Origin: Tychonema litorale BBK16
GTDB taxonomy: Bacteria > Cyanobacteriota > Cyanobacteriia > Cyanobacteriales > Microcoleaceae
Assembly: GCF_021648855.1 (NCBI RefSeq)
Contig: NZ_JAKJHX010000026.1
Location: 26,368 to 52,665 of the forward strand
Direction: 5' to 3'
DNA length: 26,298 bases
Position numbers and translations under genes: made by a program. Positions 7,614 to 15,838 of this stretch are shown here, piece after piece. The notes under the pieces were generated by a model that worked only from the letters and a program-made list of their open reading frames with translations, had not been told where the DNA came from and made no database searches. Each line of letters begins with the position of its first letter. Positions within the stretch are counted from its first letter, which is position 1.

Positions 7614-8084
7614 AAATATCTCTCTTCTATCTGCGTCCATCCGCGTCAATCTGCCATCATCTGCGGTTCAAATCCTCTTCAAACTTATTGCAGAACTAGC
7701 TTATATGCGCCCACAGATTCCCATGATGCTATGCTATACCAAATTCATCTAAATTGCAATAGGAAAACCGAAAAAAGTTAGGCCATTTGCGATCGTACAT
7801 CCCAACCTAAAACATCCCGAATCCAGCCGTTGACAAAATTATTTATTTCTCTCTACTCCTCCTCTGTGTCCTCTGCGCTCTCTGCGGTAAAAAACTCTTA
7901 AATCCCCCTATCTTTTACCGAATTGTTGATAGTTGATATTTTTTGTCCTATACTAAAGTTTATAATACTAATTTAAGTTTATATATATGGGCGCACAGAT
8001 TTCTATTATTCAATAATACGTCAAGCCACCGAAAAAAGCAAGGGCGATCGCAAAAAAGATTCCCGCCCCAGCTTCAACTCAAAA
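7614..8084. repeat. Gene-free stretch with degenerate cyanobacterial interspersed repeats
   Basis: No convincing gene is present in these 471 bp between convergent genes. It holds CTGCG-type repeats at 7629-7667 (CTGCGTCCATCCGCGTCAAT and ATCTGCGGTT) and another at about 7861-7888 (CTCTGTGTCCTCTGCG, CTCTCTGCGGT), forms common between cyanobacterial genes. GCGCCCACAGATT at about 7706 and GGGCGCACAGATT at about 7988 are near-copies. No clear terminator hairpin was found for either flanking gene. Confidence 0.6.
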
Positions 8085-9368
8085 CTACCTTTGATCCCAA
8101 GCGACAGCCGCATCAGCCACAGCCTGCTCTACCGACTTCTCCCCCAACATAGCCGCTTGTAAATTGTCATAAATCGCCTTTTGCAACTTCTTAACATCCT
8201 TCAGAGGCGGAATCAACAGCTCGGCCGAACTCAACCCAGAAGCACTAACAATCCGAGCCCGATCGCCCGCCGTCGCATCAGCAGCTACACTCTTAAAATA
8301 ACTATCCCCCAAAGCCTCAACCGTAGAAGGCAAAACATTAGCCACCTTAGCAAAAGCTAACTGATTTTGAGAATTGGTCACAAACAAAGCAAACTTGACA
8401 GCATCGTCAGGGCGCTTACTGTCGCGAGGCACCACCAAATTCATCACCGCCACAGTTTTTTTGCCACTTTCCCCAGTAATTTGTGGTGCAACAGCCGAAA
8501 CAGTGCCTATACTAGGAGCATTCTCGGCGATCGCCTTTAAGAACTGAGGGCCAGAAGCTAACAAAGTAGTTTCCCCAGCTTGATAAAGTTCGATCGCCCT
8601 ACGATGTCCCTGTACCAAAACATCCTTCGGTAAAAATCCGCCCTTGTACAAATCCACCCAATACTGAAAAGCCACCTTGCCTTTATCAGTATTAAAAGCC
8701 GCCTTCCCTTGAGCATCAACCAAAGTAACACCCATTTGCACCAAAGACTGCAAAACTTCCCCCGAATCTTCCGGTACAAAAGTTACAAAAAAAGCAAACT
8801 TACCAGTCTTCTCCTTCACCTGTTTTGCTACTTGAGCCAACTCAGTATAAGTAGTAGGAGGCTTAGCAATTCCCGCTTTTTTCAACAGATCAGTATTGTA
8901 AATTGTTACCCCAGTGGTGAGATACCAAGGAATGCCAAAACTCTTGCCGTCCAGGACACCAGCTTTCCAGATATTCGGCAAATAGCCCGATCGCACTTGC
9001 TCCGAAATCCGCGAGTCCAAATCCAGCCAAGCATTGCGCCCCGCCAACAGCGAAGCAAAATCAGGATTCAGGTTGACCACATCCGGCGCAGTTTTCGCCG
9101 CCACCGCCCCCAGAATCTTACTTTCCATCGCCGACCAAGGCACATCTACCCAGCGCACCTTCACCCCCGGATTTTCCTGTTCAAAATTGGCGATCGTTTG
9201 ATTGAAATATTCAGTAAACTGAGGTTGCAGTTGCATAGTCCAGAACTCAAGTTCCGCAGAATTATTAGTTGGGGAATTAACAGCAGGTTTGCCACAACTC
9301 ACCACCGCAGACAACAGCAGCCCCACCAGCCCAAAAATAGTAAATAGTTGCCAAGATTTACGTTTCAT
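8085..9368 (-). CDS. Sugar ABC transporter substrate-binding lipoprotein (family 1)
   Basis: A 427-residue protein if translation starts at the ATG at 9368. The frame is open back to 9506, but only the 9368 start gives a proper lipoprotein signal: MKRKSWQ, a hydrophobic core, then VVSC with the lipid-modified Cys at residue 25. The mature protein has the carbohydrate-binding layout: ELEFWTMQLQPQFTEYFN, NFEQENPGVKVRWVDVPW, APDVVNLNPDFASLL, and FGIPWYLTTGVTIYNTDLLKKAG. It should capture a sugar outside the membrane for a CUT1-type importer; the substrate is not readable. No permease or ATPase gene is next to it, as for the other binding protein at 868. It is divergent from pilM with a 157-bp shared upstream region. 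Confidence 0.85.
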   Translation of the reverse strand: MKRKSWQLFTIFGLVGLLLSAVVSCGKPAVNSPTNNSAELEFWTMQLQPQFTEYFNQTIANFEQENPGVKVRWVDVPWSAMESKILGAVAAKTAPDVVNLNPDFASLLAGRNAWLDLDSRISEQVRSGYLPNIWKAGVLDGKSFGIPWYLTTGVTIYNTDLLKKAGIAKPPTTYTELAQVAKQVKEKTGKFAFFVTFVPEDSGEVLQSLVQMGVTLVDAQGKAAFNTDKGKVAFQYWVDLYKGGFLPKDVLVQGHRRAIELYQAGETTLLASGPQFLKAIAENAPSIGTVSAVAPQITGESGKKTVAVMNLVVPRDSKRPDDAVKFALFVTNSQNQLAFAKVANVLPSTVEALGDSYFKSVAADATAGDRARIVSASGLSSAELLIPPLKDVKKLQKAIYDNLQAAMLGEKSVEQAVADAAVAWDQR

Positions 9369-9452
9369 AGTAATAAAGTGTGAGAGTCCCATTTTGCATA
9401 AGAATTGGCCGATTGTCGATCGATCAAGTGTAAATTTGTTGATATTCGCACC

Positions 9453-9466
9453 AGAATAGCTATTCT
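9453..9466. promoter_or_regulatory. 14-bp palindrome in the divergent substrate-binding protein / pilM promoter region
   Basis: AGAATAGCTATTCT is a perfect palindrome, about 60 bp before the pilM ATG and 85 bp before the start of the divergent binding-protein gene. Its position suits an operator acting on one or both genes. No regulator can be named. Confidence 0.45.
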
Positions 9467-9525
9467 CAGGTAGATTGGATACCATCAAACTTAAAGAAAA
9501 TAGCAATTAGCAGCAACCCAATCAC

Positions 9526-10620
9526 ATGGTTAACTTTTTCAAAAATCTAATTTCCCCACGCAAGCCAGGAATCGGTATTGAAATAGCCTCAGACCGAATC
9601 AACGTCATCCAACTCGAAAAGAAAGCTCAGGCATTAAAAATAGCTACCCTGGCCTCAATAGAAGTTCCAGAAGACATGGTGCAAGAGGGACAAATAGTCG
9701 ATCCGCCAGGAATGGCAGAACTGATCCGTTCAGTCCTCGCCGACAACAAAATCAAAGCTAAGCGGGTAGCCACAGCCATTCCCGGACGCGAAGCTGTCAT
9801 CCGACTGATTCCAGTCCCCTCAGAACTCAACAACGAAGAACTGCGGGAATACATGAATTCAGAAGCAGGGCTATACTTGCCATTTCCCAGAGAAGATGCC
9901 GACGTAGACTATCAAAAAATCGGCCTATTTGTCGATGACGACGGCGTAGAAAAAGTGCAAGTTGTACTCGTAGCTACTCGCAAAGAAGTTACCGACACCT
10001 ACCTCGAAACCTTCCGAGAAGCCGGACTGACGATAGACGTGCTAGAAGTAACCAGCTTTGCCCTGATCCGCACCCTCAAAGACCAACTGCAACAATTTTC
10101 CTCCCAAGAAGCCGCAGTCTTGACAGACATCGAATTTGACAGTACGGAGTTAGCTATAGTGGTGGACGGCATACCTCAATTTAACCGTACCATCCCGATC
10201 GGCACTTACCAAATCCAGACCGCCCTCAACGAAGCCATGAATCTGCCACCAACCAGAGACACCACCGAACTGCAAGGCATGACCTTGCCCGTCACAGATA
10301 CAATGGGTACATCAGGGGATACGAATCCGGGCACAAATGCCATCATTAAAGTATTGGGAGAACTCGCAGACGAACTGCGTCGCTCAGTGGACTTTTATCT
10401 CAACCAGAGCGAAGAGCTAGAAGTAGCACAACTCCTGTTAGCAGGGCCAGGAGCTGCGATCGGCAAACTAGATGAATTTTTCATGCAAAGATTAAGCTTA
10501 CCGGCTTCTCAAGTCGATCCCATCCAAACTCTGGGACTCGAAGTTGGCGAAGACATTACCCTAGAACAGCGAGCAGGTTTAGGAGTAGCTTTAGGTTTAG
10601 GACTAAGAGAGGTTATGTGA
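9526..10620 (+). CDS. pilM: Type IV pilus assembly protein PilM
   Basis: A 364-residue actin-like cytoplasmic protein of the type IV pilus inner-membrane platform, which binds the N-terminus of PilN and ATP. Actin-fold signatures: GIGIEIASDRINVIQL near the N-terminus, the IPGREAVIRLIPVP strand pair, PFPREDADVDYQKIG, an AAVLTDIEFDSTELAIVVDG phosphate-type segment, and a C-terminal AQLLLAGPGAAIGKLDEFF. Length is typical. It is the first gene of the pilMNOQ cluster, with pilN 47 bp downstream. Type IV pili in cyanobacteria serve motility and DNA uptake. Confidence 0.95.
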   Translation: MVNFFKNLISPRKPGIGIEIASDRINVIQLEKKAQALKIATLASIEVPEDMVQEGQIVDPPGMAELIRSVLADNKIKAKRVATAIPGREAVIRLIPVPSELNNEELREYMNSEAGLYLPFPREDADVDYQKIGLFVDDDGVEKVQVVLVATRKEVTDTYLETFREAGLTIDVLEVTSFALIRTLKDQLQQFSSQEAAVLTDIEFDSTELAIVVDGIPQFNRTIPIGTYQIQTALNEAMNLPPTRDTTELQGMTLPVTDTMGTSGDTNPGTNAIIKVLGELADELRRSVDFYLNQSEELEVAQLLLAGPGAAIGKLDEFFMQRLSLPASQVDPIQTLGLEVGEDITLEQRAGLGVALGLGLREVM

Positions 10621-10667
10621 ACAGACCATTAAAATCTCAAATTTAAAATCTCAAATCGAGTAAAGCC

Positions 10668-11591
10668 ATGTACAGCCTAGATATTAACTTTCTCAGAGAC
10701 CGTCCCGAATACAAACAGGACGAACCAGCCAAACTTTCAACCAAAAAAGGTTCGGGCTCCGCCAAAGACCAACTTCCCTTAATTGGTGCAGGGCTATTTG
10801 CCCTCGGCATCAACGTCGCGATAATGGGGACTTGGTGGTGGGCAACTAACGAAAATAACAGCTTGACGGCAGTACAAACAGCCCTTGACCAAGAAGTTGC
10901 CAAATTAAACACTCAAGCAAGTGCTGTCAAAGCCATCAACAGCGAAACCGATAAAGTTACCGCTGAGTATCAAGCTTTAGCAGGAGTATTCGACCAAATT
11001 AAACCTTGGTCGGCAATGTTGCAAGACCTCAGTAGCCGTACTCCAGCAGGAGTCAAAATTGCCAAAATCGAGCAAATCGACCCCAGCCCATCCCCCGTAG
11101 CAGCACCACCTCCTCCTCCGCCGCCTACCCCCGCAGCAAGCCCGTCCCCTGGGGGAAGTCCGTCTCCAGCAGCCAGCCCTACCCCGGCGGCGGTTGTTAC
11201 CCCAGTCGCCCCACCCCAGGCAGCAAAGGTAGTAATTACTGGAGTCGCCAGTACCTTCGATCAAGTTAACGACTTTATGCTCTTAGTTCAGCGTTCTCCT
11301 TTTTTCCTCAACACTGACACCAGACTGGTCGCAGCCACTTTAAAAGATAATCCCGCACAAGTACAAGTACGAAACCAAAGCGCCCTAGGGACTGTAGAAA
11401 TTCCTAAATTGCGACAGGTGGTGGAATATAAAATTGAAACCAGCCTGAGTCCTACTGTTGCTTCCGAGTTGCTTCCAGAGTTGCGAAGTAAGCAGGCAGA
11501 TGGACTGGCAATACGGATAGAAACACTTCAAGAAAAAGGAGTGCTAGAAACACCAAAAGGTGAACAAAAAGGAGAAGTGAAGAAACTATGA
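10668..11591 (+). CDS. pilN: Type IV pilus assembly protein PilN
   Basis: A 307-residue bitopic inner-membrane protein. The short cytoplasmic N-terminus (SLDINFLRDRPEY) stands in for the conserved PilM-binding INLLP-type motif. One membrane helix is at about residues 37-58, followed by a coiled coil (about 60-105), then a Pro/Ala/Ser-rich linker at about 140-185 (PPPPPPPTPAASPSPGG), and a ferredoxin-like C-terminal domain. The linker makes it longer than proteobacterial PilN. It overlaps pilO by 4 bp (ATGA at 11588-11591), indicating translational coupling. The upstream 47 bp contain a direct 12-bp repeat AAAATCTCAAAT at 10631 and 10645. Confidence 0.92.
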   Translation: MYSLDINFLRDRPEYKQDEPAKLSTKKGSGSAKDQLPLIGAGLFALGINVAIMGTWWWATNENNSLTAVQTALDQEVAKLNTQASAVKAINSETDKVTAEYQALAGVFDQIKPWSAMLQDLSSRTPAGVKIAKIEQIDPSPSPVAAPPPPPPPTPAASPSPGGSPSPAASPTPAAVVTPVAPPQAAKVVITGVASTFDQVNDFMLLVQRSPFFLNTDTRLVAATLKDNPAQVQVRNQSALGTVEIPKLRQVVEYKIETSLSPTVASELLPELRSKQADGLAIRIETLQEKGVLETPKGEQKGEVKKL

Positions 11592-12403
11592 CAGCATCAA
11601 ATGAGTATATTCCCAGCGGAGCGCAAGCGGAAGAGTCGTCAGCTCAAGAATTATTTGGGATTAAGCTGACACCCCAAGTCCAAGCAATCGCCATCGCTCT
11701 TCTTGGCCTCGGAATTGCCGGTGGTATCGGCTACCAGTTTGTGATGCCAGAAATGCAGAAAACCGCCGACATCAAGCAAAAAATTAGCGACGCTAAAACA
11801 ACGCAACTGAGTTTGCAAACTCAAATCAAAAAAAGGGCAGAAGCAGAAGCTAAGCAAGAACAAGCAAAACAGCGTCGTGCCGATGTGACGTCAATGTTTG
11901 CCAGCGATGCTGGGGCGACCACGCTGTTGCTGGATATGACCCAACTGGTTAACAGAATCAACATGGGTGTGGTAGGGGATCAAGGCAAAGCTAAACTCAC
12001 CAAATTTGAGCCTGATGTTTTGCCAGCACCGGCACCCGCTACAGCAGTAGCTGTAGACCCTGATATTCTGAAAGATACTTCTTTCGGAGCGTCTCTGGCT
12101 GGCAAACTCCGACGCAAAAAATATAAGGTAGAGTTTGAAGGCAATTTTGCTCAAACTCGCAGCTTTATGCGTAACTTGGAGTTGATGCAGTCGTTGTTGG
12201 TAGTGAGGAATTTGAAGTCTGAATTGGCGGAGGCAACTCAGACGATAGAAGTTGATTTTTTGAAAGGGAAAATAGTCCCCGTTCAGAAACCGCAAACTAA
12301 ACTTAAAACGGCTTTTGATTTGCACGCATTGCTGCCGTTAAAACAAGAGGAAAAACTTCCGAGTCCTAGTCCGAGTGCAGGGGCAACTCCTGTTGCTAAA
12401 TAA
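11588..12403 (+). CDS. pilO: Type IV pilus assembly protein PilO
   Basis: A 271-residue bitopic inner-membrane protein that pairs with PilN in the alignment complex. The cytoplasmic N-terminus is about 35 residues, one membrane helix lies at about 33-52 (AIAIALLGLGIAGGIGYQFV), a Lys/Gln/Ala-rich coiled coil spans about 60-100, and a ferredoxin-like domain follows (KYKVEFEGNFAQTRSFMRNL). It ends in a Pro/Ser-rich tail. The start overlaps the pilN stop by 4 bp. No pilP gene lies between pilO and pilQ, as is usual in cyanobacteria. Confidence 0.92.
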   Translation: MTASNEYIPSGAQAEESSAQELFGIKLTPQVQAIAIALLGLGIAGGIGYQFVMPEMQKTADIKQKISDAKTTQLSLQTQIKKRAEAEAKQEQAKQRRADVTSMFASDAGATTLLLDMTQLVNRINMGVVGDQGKAKLTKFEPDVLPAPAPATAVAVDPDILKDTSFGASLAGKLRRKKYKVEFEGNFAQTRSFMRNLELMQSLLVVRNLKSELAEATQTIEVDFLKGKIVPVQKPQTKLKTAFDLHALLPLKQEEKLPSPSPSAGATPVAK

Positions 12404-12431
12404 GTCGATCTAAAAAAACAGAATACAAATA

Positions 12432-12467
12432 TCTCTGACTTTCTAAAGAAGTCTCGGAGATCAGAGA
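12432..12467 (+). promoter_or_regulatory. Hairpin between pilO and pilQ
   Basis: TCTCTGA (12432-12438) pairs with TCAGAGA (12461-12467), and inner GACTTT/AAAGAAGTC sequences can extend or compete with this stem. There is no T-run after it, so it is more likely an RNA processing or attenuation element in the 97-bp gap than a terminator. Confidence 0.35.
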
Positions 12468-12500
12468 CAATAATTAATTTAGTTGATTTTAGGAGTGAAT

Positions 12501-14924
12501 GTGAAACAGCATCTACGGTTAAGTGGAGGACTTCTGAGCAGTGTTGCCGGAGTTCTTATGTCCCAAGCCCCCGTTTGGGCTGCGCCGACTCAAGTCACAG
12601 GAGTGCAGGTAAGTCAAGCTAATAATGGGGTAAATATTGTTCTAGCTACGGAAAAGGGCGATCGCCCGCAAGTCTTCGCAATCAATAATGGCAATACTTA
12701 CCAAGCCACAATTACCAATACCCAGCTCCGGTTGCCCCAAGGCAAGACATTCCGGCAAGAAAACCCCGCTCCAGGCATTTCTTCAGTAGAAATCAGTCAG
12801 GTGGACGCGAATAGCATTCGGGTGATGGTGGCTGGTACGAATGGAGTTCCTAGCGGACAAGTTGTTCAGGGACAAGGTAGTGGCATCACGCTCAGTGTGG
12901 CAAGACAGGGTGGCACTGTTCAATCTGCCCCAGTTCGATTACCGGGAGCATCGGCGCAAAACCAAAGTTCACCCCCGCCCCCACCAGGTCTGCCCCTGAG
13001 CCAAACAGCCCCAGTGCCAGCTCCCCAAATCCGTACGGCACAAAACCCGAACGTGATGTTGCAAAATCCTGAAGTGACGATTACTAGAAACGATCGCCCA
13101 CCACTTCCCAGCGAGATTCAATCTCAGACAAATCAGGCCCCGCCTTTTCAACCACGGGCTGTGGCTCCACCCCTAGGAGATATCGCAGTTTCTAATATCG
13201 CTCCAGGGACTGGAAGTATCGAGCTGAGTTCGGGAGAACGTATTCCTCGGTTAGTCCTACGTGATGCCCCTGTTCGTGACGTGTTGGCTCTGTTGGCTCG
13301 TGCTGCGGGCTTGAATATTGCTTTTACAGGCGGTGGAGCTCCTGCTCAACCGGGTCAGCCAGCAGCGGCACCGACACCAGGTGCAGCAGGAGGTTCGGAT
13401 GAAGGGCCGAAGATTTCTTTGGATATCGAAAATGAGTCGGTGCAAGATGTTTTTAACTATGTGCTCCGGCTGAGTGGACTGCAAGCTAACCGGATGGGAC
13501 GGACGATTTTTGTTGGGGCTAATTTGCCGATCGACTCACGGAATATTATCGTTCGGACTTTGCGACTGAATCAAGTTCGGTCTACGGATGCAGCTAACTT
13601 TTTGAGCGCTCAAGGTGCGGAAACTCAACTGCCGATTACTCGCATCACTATTCAAACGGTGGGCCAGGGAAATGCGGCGCGGGATGTGGAAATTCGGGAA
13701 CCGGATATTAAGGCGATCGGCGCTAAGGATGGCAATGGGCCACTATTGTTGAGAGGACTGTCGGTGCTGGCAGATTCTCGCCTCAATTCCATCACTTTGG
13801 TTGGAGATCCCCGCAAGGTTGATATGGCTGTAGGTTTCTTGACGCAGCTAGATTTGCGTCGCCGTCAAGTGGCTGTGAATGTCAAGGTGATCGATATCAA
13901 TTTGTCGGGAGTAAACACCAGTAGCAGCAGTTTCTCTTTCGGAATTAATAACAATTTCTTCGTCAATGACGGTGGGGCGGCAAGTCTGAATTTTGGTGGC
14001 TTACAGCCGGCTAACGCCAGTGATGTCGCCAATAGCCGATCGACTCCCCCGATCGTTGGCAACCCCTTATCAGGTCTTGATCCTGTCTACGATGCGAACG
14101 GCAGAATTACGGTACCACTTACAGGTCAAGGTCTCCTAGGTCCCGGCAAAGGTGTGTTCCTCCGCCCGACAGCCCCAATTACTAATGACCCCAGGCGAGT
14201 TGCAATTACCGATTATGAGCCTGGATCGGCGACCAGTTCGGGAAGTGCAGAGTTCGGCTTGTTCCCGCTGTTGCAGTATCCGAGAAGGTTCCTGTCTGCG
14301 TTGAGTGCACAGATTAATACCCGAAACGGCAAAATCCTGACCGATCCGACTCTGGTTGTCCAAGAAGGGGAAACGGCGAATGTAAATATCACGGATGAGG
14401 TGATTACTAACATCACGCAGCAAACGCAGAGTACCGGAAATACAAGTACCACGACAACGACGGCAGTCAAAGACAAGGCTGGTTTGCAGTTGGGGGTGGC
14501 GATCGATCGGGTTGATGATAATGGTTTTGTGTCTCTGCGGGTGAACCCGATTATCAGGACACCTGGTGCCACTCAAGATCTTTCGACTGGCACGAACACG
14601 AATCGGATCAGACTGCTGGGCGAGCGATCTTTGCAATCCGGGCTAATTCGCCTCCGGGATGGTCAGACTTTGATTTTATCGGGGATTATCCGGGACGAAG
14701 AACGGGTTACAGCGAGAAAGATTCCGATTTTGGGAGATTTGCCGATTATCGGTGCGCTGTTCAGAAGTACGGATAAGACTAACGAGAGGGCGGAGTTGAT
14801 TGTATTGCTGACACCGCAGATTTTGGATGATAGCGATCGATCGAACTTTGGCTACCAAAACAACATCAGTCCAGACGCCCGTCAACTGTTGCAGCGGAGT
14901 CAGCCAGTCCAGCCGCGGCAGTAG
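12501..14924 (+). CDS. pilQ: Type IV pilus secretin PilQ
   Basis: Outer-membrane secretin through which the pilus passes. The frame opens with a TTG at 12483, but AGGAG at 12491-12495 lies 5 nt before GTG at 12501, so that GTG is the likely start, giving 807 residues. Layout: signal peptide (GLLSSVAGVLMSQAPVWAA), AMIN domain (about 30-135; VTGVQVSQANNGVNIVLAT), Pro/Gln-rich linker, secretin-TonB short domain (about 240-340; PRLVLRDAPVRDVLALLARA), NolW-like repeats (VRTLRLNQVRSTDAANFL, LADSRLNSITLVGDP), a variable Gly/Ser-rich part, and the secretin channel (about 590-790; LIRLRDGQTLILSGII, RKIPILGDLPIIGALF, ELIVLLTPQIL). It is the last gene of pilMNOQ. A GTCATTR heptamer array begins at its stop codon. 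Confidence 0.95.
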   Translation: MKQHLRLSGGLLSSVAGVLMSQAPVWAAPTQVTGVQVSQANNGVNIVLATEKGDRPQVFAINNGNTYQATITNTQLRLPQGKTFRQENPAPGISSVEISQVDANSIRVMVAGTNGVPSGQVVQGQGSGITLSVARQGGTVQSAPVRLPGASAQNQSSPPPPPGLPLSQTAPVPAPQIRTAQNPNVMLQNPEVTITRNDRPPLPSEIQSQTNQAPPFQPRAVAPPLGDIAVSNIAPGTGSIELSSGERIPRLVLRDAPVRDVLALLARAAGLNIAFTGGGAPAQPGQPAAAPTPGAAGGSDEGPKISLDIENESVQDVFNYVLRLSGLQANRMGRTIFVGANLPIDSRNIIVRTLRLNQVRSTDAANFLSAQGAETQLPITRITIQTVGQGNAARDVEIREPDIKAIGAKDGNGPLLLRGLSVLADSRLNSITLVGDPRKVDMAVGFLTQLDLRRRQVAVNVKVIDINLSGVNTSSSSFSFGINNNFFVNDGGAASLNFGGLQPANASDVANSRSTPPIVGNPLSGLDPVYDANGRITVPLTGQGLLGPGKGVFLRPTAPITNDPRRVAITDYEPGSATSSGSAEFGLFPLLQYPRRFLSALSAQINTRNGKILTDPTLVVQEGETANVNITDEVITNITQQTQSTGNTSTTTTTAVKDKAGLQLGVAIDRVDDNGFVSLRVNPIIRTPGATQDLSTGTNTNRIRLLGERSLQSGLIRLRDGQTLILSGIIRDEERVTARKIPILGDLPIIGALFRSTDKTNERAELIVLLTPQILDDSDRSNFGYQNNISPDARQLLQRSQPVQPRQ

Positions 14925-14958
14925 TCATTAGTCAGTAGTCATTGGTCAGTAGTCATTT
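14924..14958. repeat. GTCATTR heptamer array at the pilQ stop
   Basis: Five 7-bp units (GTCATTA, GTCAGTA, GTCATTG, GTCAGTA, GTCATTT) start at the last base of the pilQ TAG. The same heptamer family occurs at the cobD stop (16964-16991). This is a known type of cyanobacterial short tandem repeat. Confidence 0.9.
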
Positions 14959-14964
14959 GATCGC

Positions 14965-15052
14965 GGTAGGGACACGGCACTGCCGTCTCCTCCGTTTATA
15001 TCGGAATGACATAAGCACCTGGCACCTGATACCCTTCGACTACGCTCAGGGT
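14965..15052. repeat. Stacked interspersed palindromic repeats downstream of pilQ
   Basis: Two further repeat families follow the heptamer array. 14965-14990 has ACGGCA (14974-14979) paired with TGCCGT (14981-14986). 15031-15052 has ACCCT and AGGGT flanking TCGACTACGCTC, a form seen in very many bacterial genomes. Between them lies ATCGGAATGACAT, similar to part of the hairpins at 5069-5193. Together they may serve as a transcription stop for the pil operon. Confidence 0.7.
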
Positions 15053-15336
15053 ACAGAGAAGGGTACAAAGAAGGAAGAGGGCAAAATATCTCCTTTTACC
15101 AGTTGACAAATTACATTTTGTTCCTTCTCTTTCTCCTTTTTTCCAGTTCTCAAATCCACCGAGGCGAGAAATCTGCTCTCCAAGGTGGTATTTTTGTAAC
15201 CAAATTTATGGATTAATTCTAAAAATTGTCCAAATCCATATAAATTAAAGGTTCCACCGATCCATAACGGTCGGGAAGACTTTAAAATAATGCAGTGAAA
15301 ATTAGATGCTGTGAGGTTTTCAGCAATTAGAAACAA
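15046..15336 (-). other. Doubtful small ORF or gene remnant
   Basis: Of the gene-free stretch 14925-15520, this is the only part with a protein-like frame: up to 96 residues from a TTG at 15336, with an in-frame stop (TAG) lying in the palindrome just upstream. The first 60 or so residues (FLIAENLTASNFHCIILKSS, LWIGGTFNLYGFGQFLELI) look like real protein. The rest (GKKEKEKEQN onwards) is low-complexity sequence from a CTTTCTCC-type repeat. It has no good start codon, no ribosome-binding site and no recognised family. A truncated remnant fits best. Confidence 0.25.
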
Positions 15337-15350
15337 AAATTCCTTTTCTG

Positions 15351-15374
15351 ACCAATTACCCTAGGGTAATTGGT
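15351..15374. promoter_or_regulatory. Perfect 24-bp palindrome upstream of the HU gene
   Basis: The left arm ACCAATTACCCT (15351-15362) is followed directly by its exact reverse complement AGGGTAATTGGT (15363-15374), with no loop. It lies 147 bp before the HU start codon, and its centre is CCTAGG. A symmetric protein-binding site is more likely than an RNA hairpin. Confidence 0.6.
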
Positions 15375-15520
15375 ATTCAGCAGGAGTTTTGATTCGGGGA
15401 AGCGGACAGGGGCGATCGGGAACAACCCAAACCTCCCAAGCCACAGCCCAATCCAGTTGATAACTCACAGCTAATAGTTGAAGTCTGTTGAACGTATTTT
15501 GCAAATCAGAAGGAGTTCGT

Positions 15521-15823
15521 ATGAACAAAGGTGAATTGGTTGATGCAGTCGCGGAAAAGGCTACTGTGACGAAAAAACAGGCAGATGCCGTTTTGAGTGC
15601 TGCTTTGGAAGCAATCATGGAAGCTGTCTCCGATGGCGATAAGGTAACACTGGTTGGTTTTGGTTCCTTTGAATCCCGCGAACGCAAGGCTCGTGAGGGT
15701 CGTAATCCCAAAACTGGCGCTAAGATGGAAATTCCGGCAACCAGAGTTCCAGCATTTTCCGCAGGGAAGTTGTTCAAGGACAGAGTTGCACCGGATAAAA
15801 ATGCCGATAAAGCCCCCGAATAA
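15521..15823 (+). CDS. hup: HU-family DNA-binding protein
   Basis: A 100-residue nucleoid protein that binds and bends DNA as a dimer. The start is ATG at 15521, preceded by AGAAGGAG about 6 nt upstream; a TTG at 15488 in the same frame is rejected because MNKGELVDAVAEKA is the standard HU N-terminus. All family hallmarks are present: VTLVGFGSFESRERKAREG, then the DNA-binding arm GRNPKTGAKMEIPATRVPAF with the Pro that intercalates, then SAGKLFKDRV. A ten-residue charged tail (APDKNADKAPE) follows. It ends 15 bp before the cobD-like gene, so read-through is likely. The 24-bp palindrome at 15351 may belong to its control region. Confidence 0.95.
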   Translation: MNKGELVDAVAEKATVTKKQADAVLSAALEAIMEAVSDGDKVTLVGFGSFESRERKAREGRNPKTGAKMEIPATRVPAFSAGKLFKDRVAPDKNADKAPE

Positions 15824-15838
15824 CCGACAAACTGAGCT

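Noticed and set aside
7943..8152. 69-codon plus-strand frame between folC and the lipoprotein gene
   Set aside because: It runs into the 3' end of the convergent gene, has no ribosome-binding site and shows no protein-like pattern.
8709..9347. 212-codon plus-strand frame opposite the lipoprotein gene
   Set aside because: It is antisense to a well-supported substrate-binding lipoprotein and is rich in Arg/His/Gln in the manner of a shadow frame.
14136..14636. Long minus-strand frames opposite pilQ
   Set aside because: They are shadows of the secretin coding sequence, with no start context and unlikely composition (Arg/Cys-rich).
15361..15777. 138-codon minus-strand frame overlapping HU
   Set aside because: It is antisense to the clear HU gene; its sequence has no protein-family features and mirrors HU codon structure.
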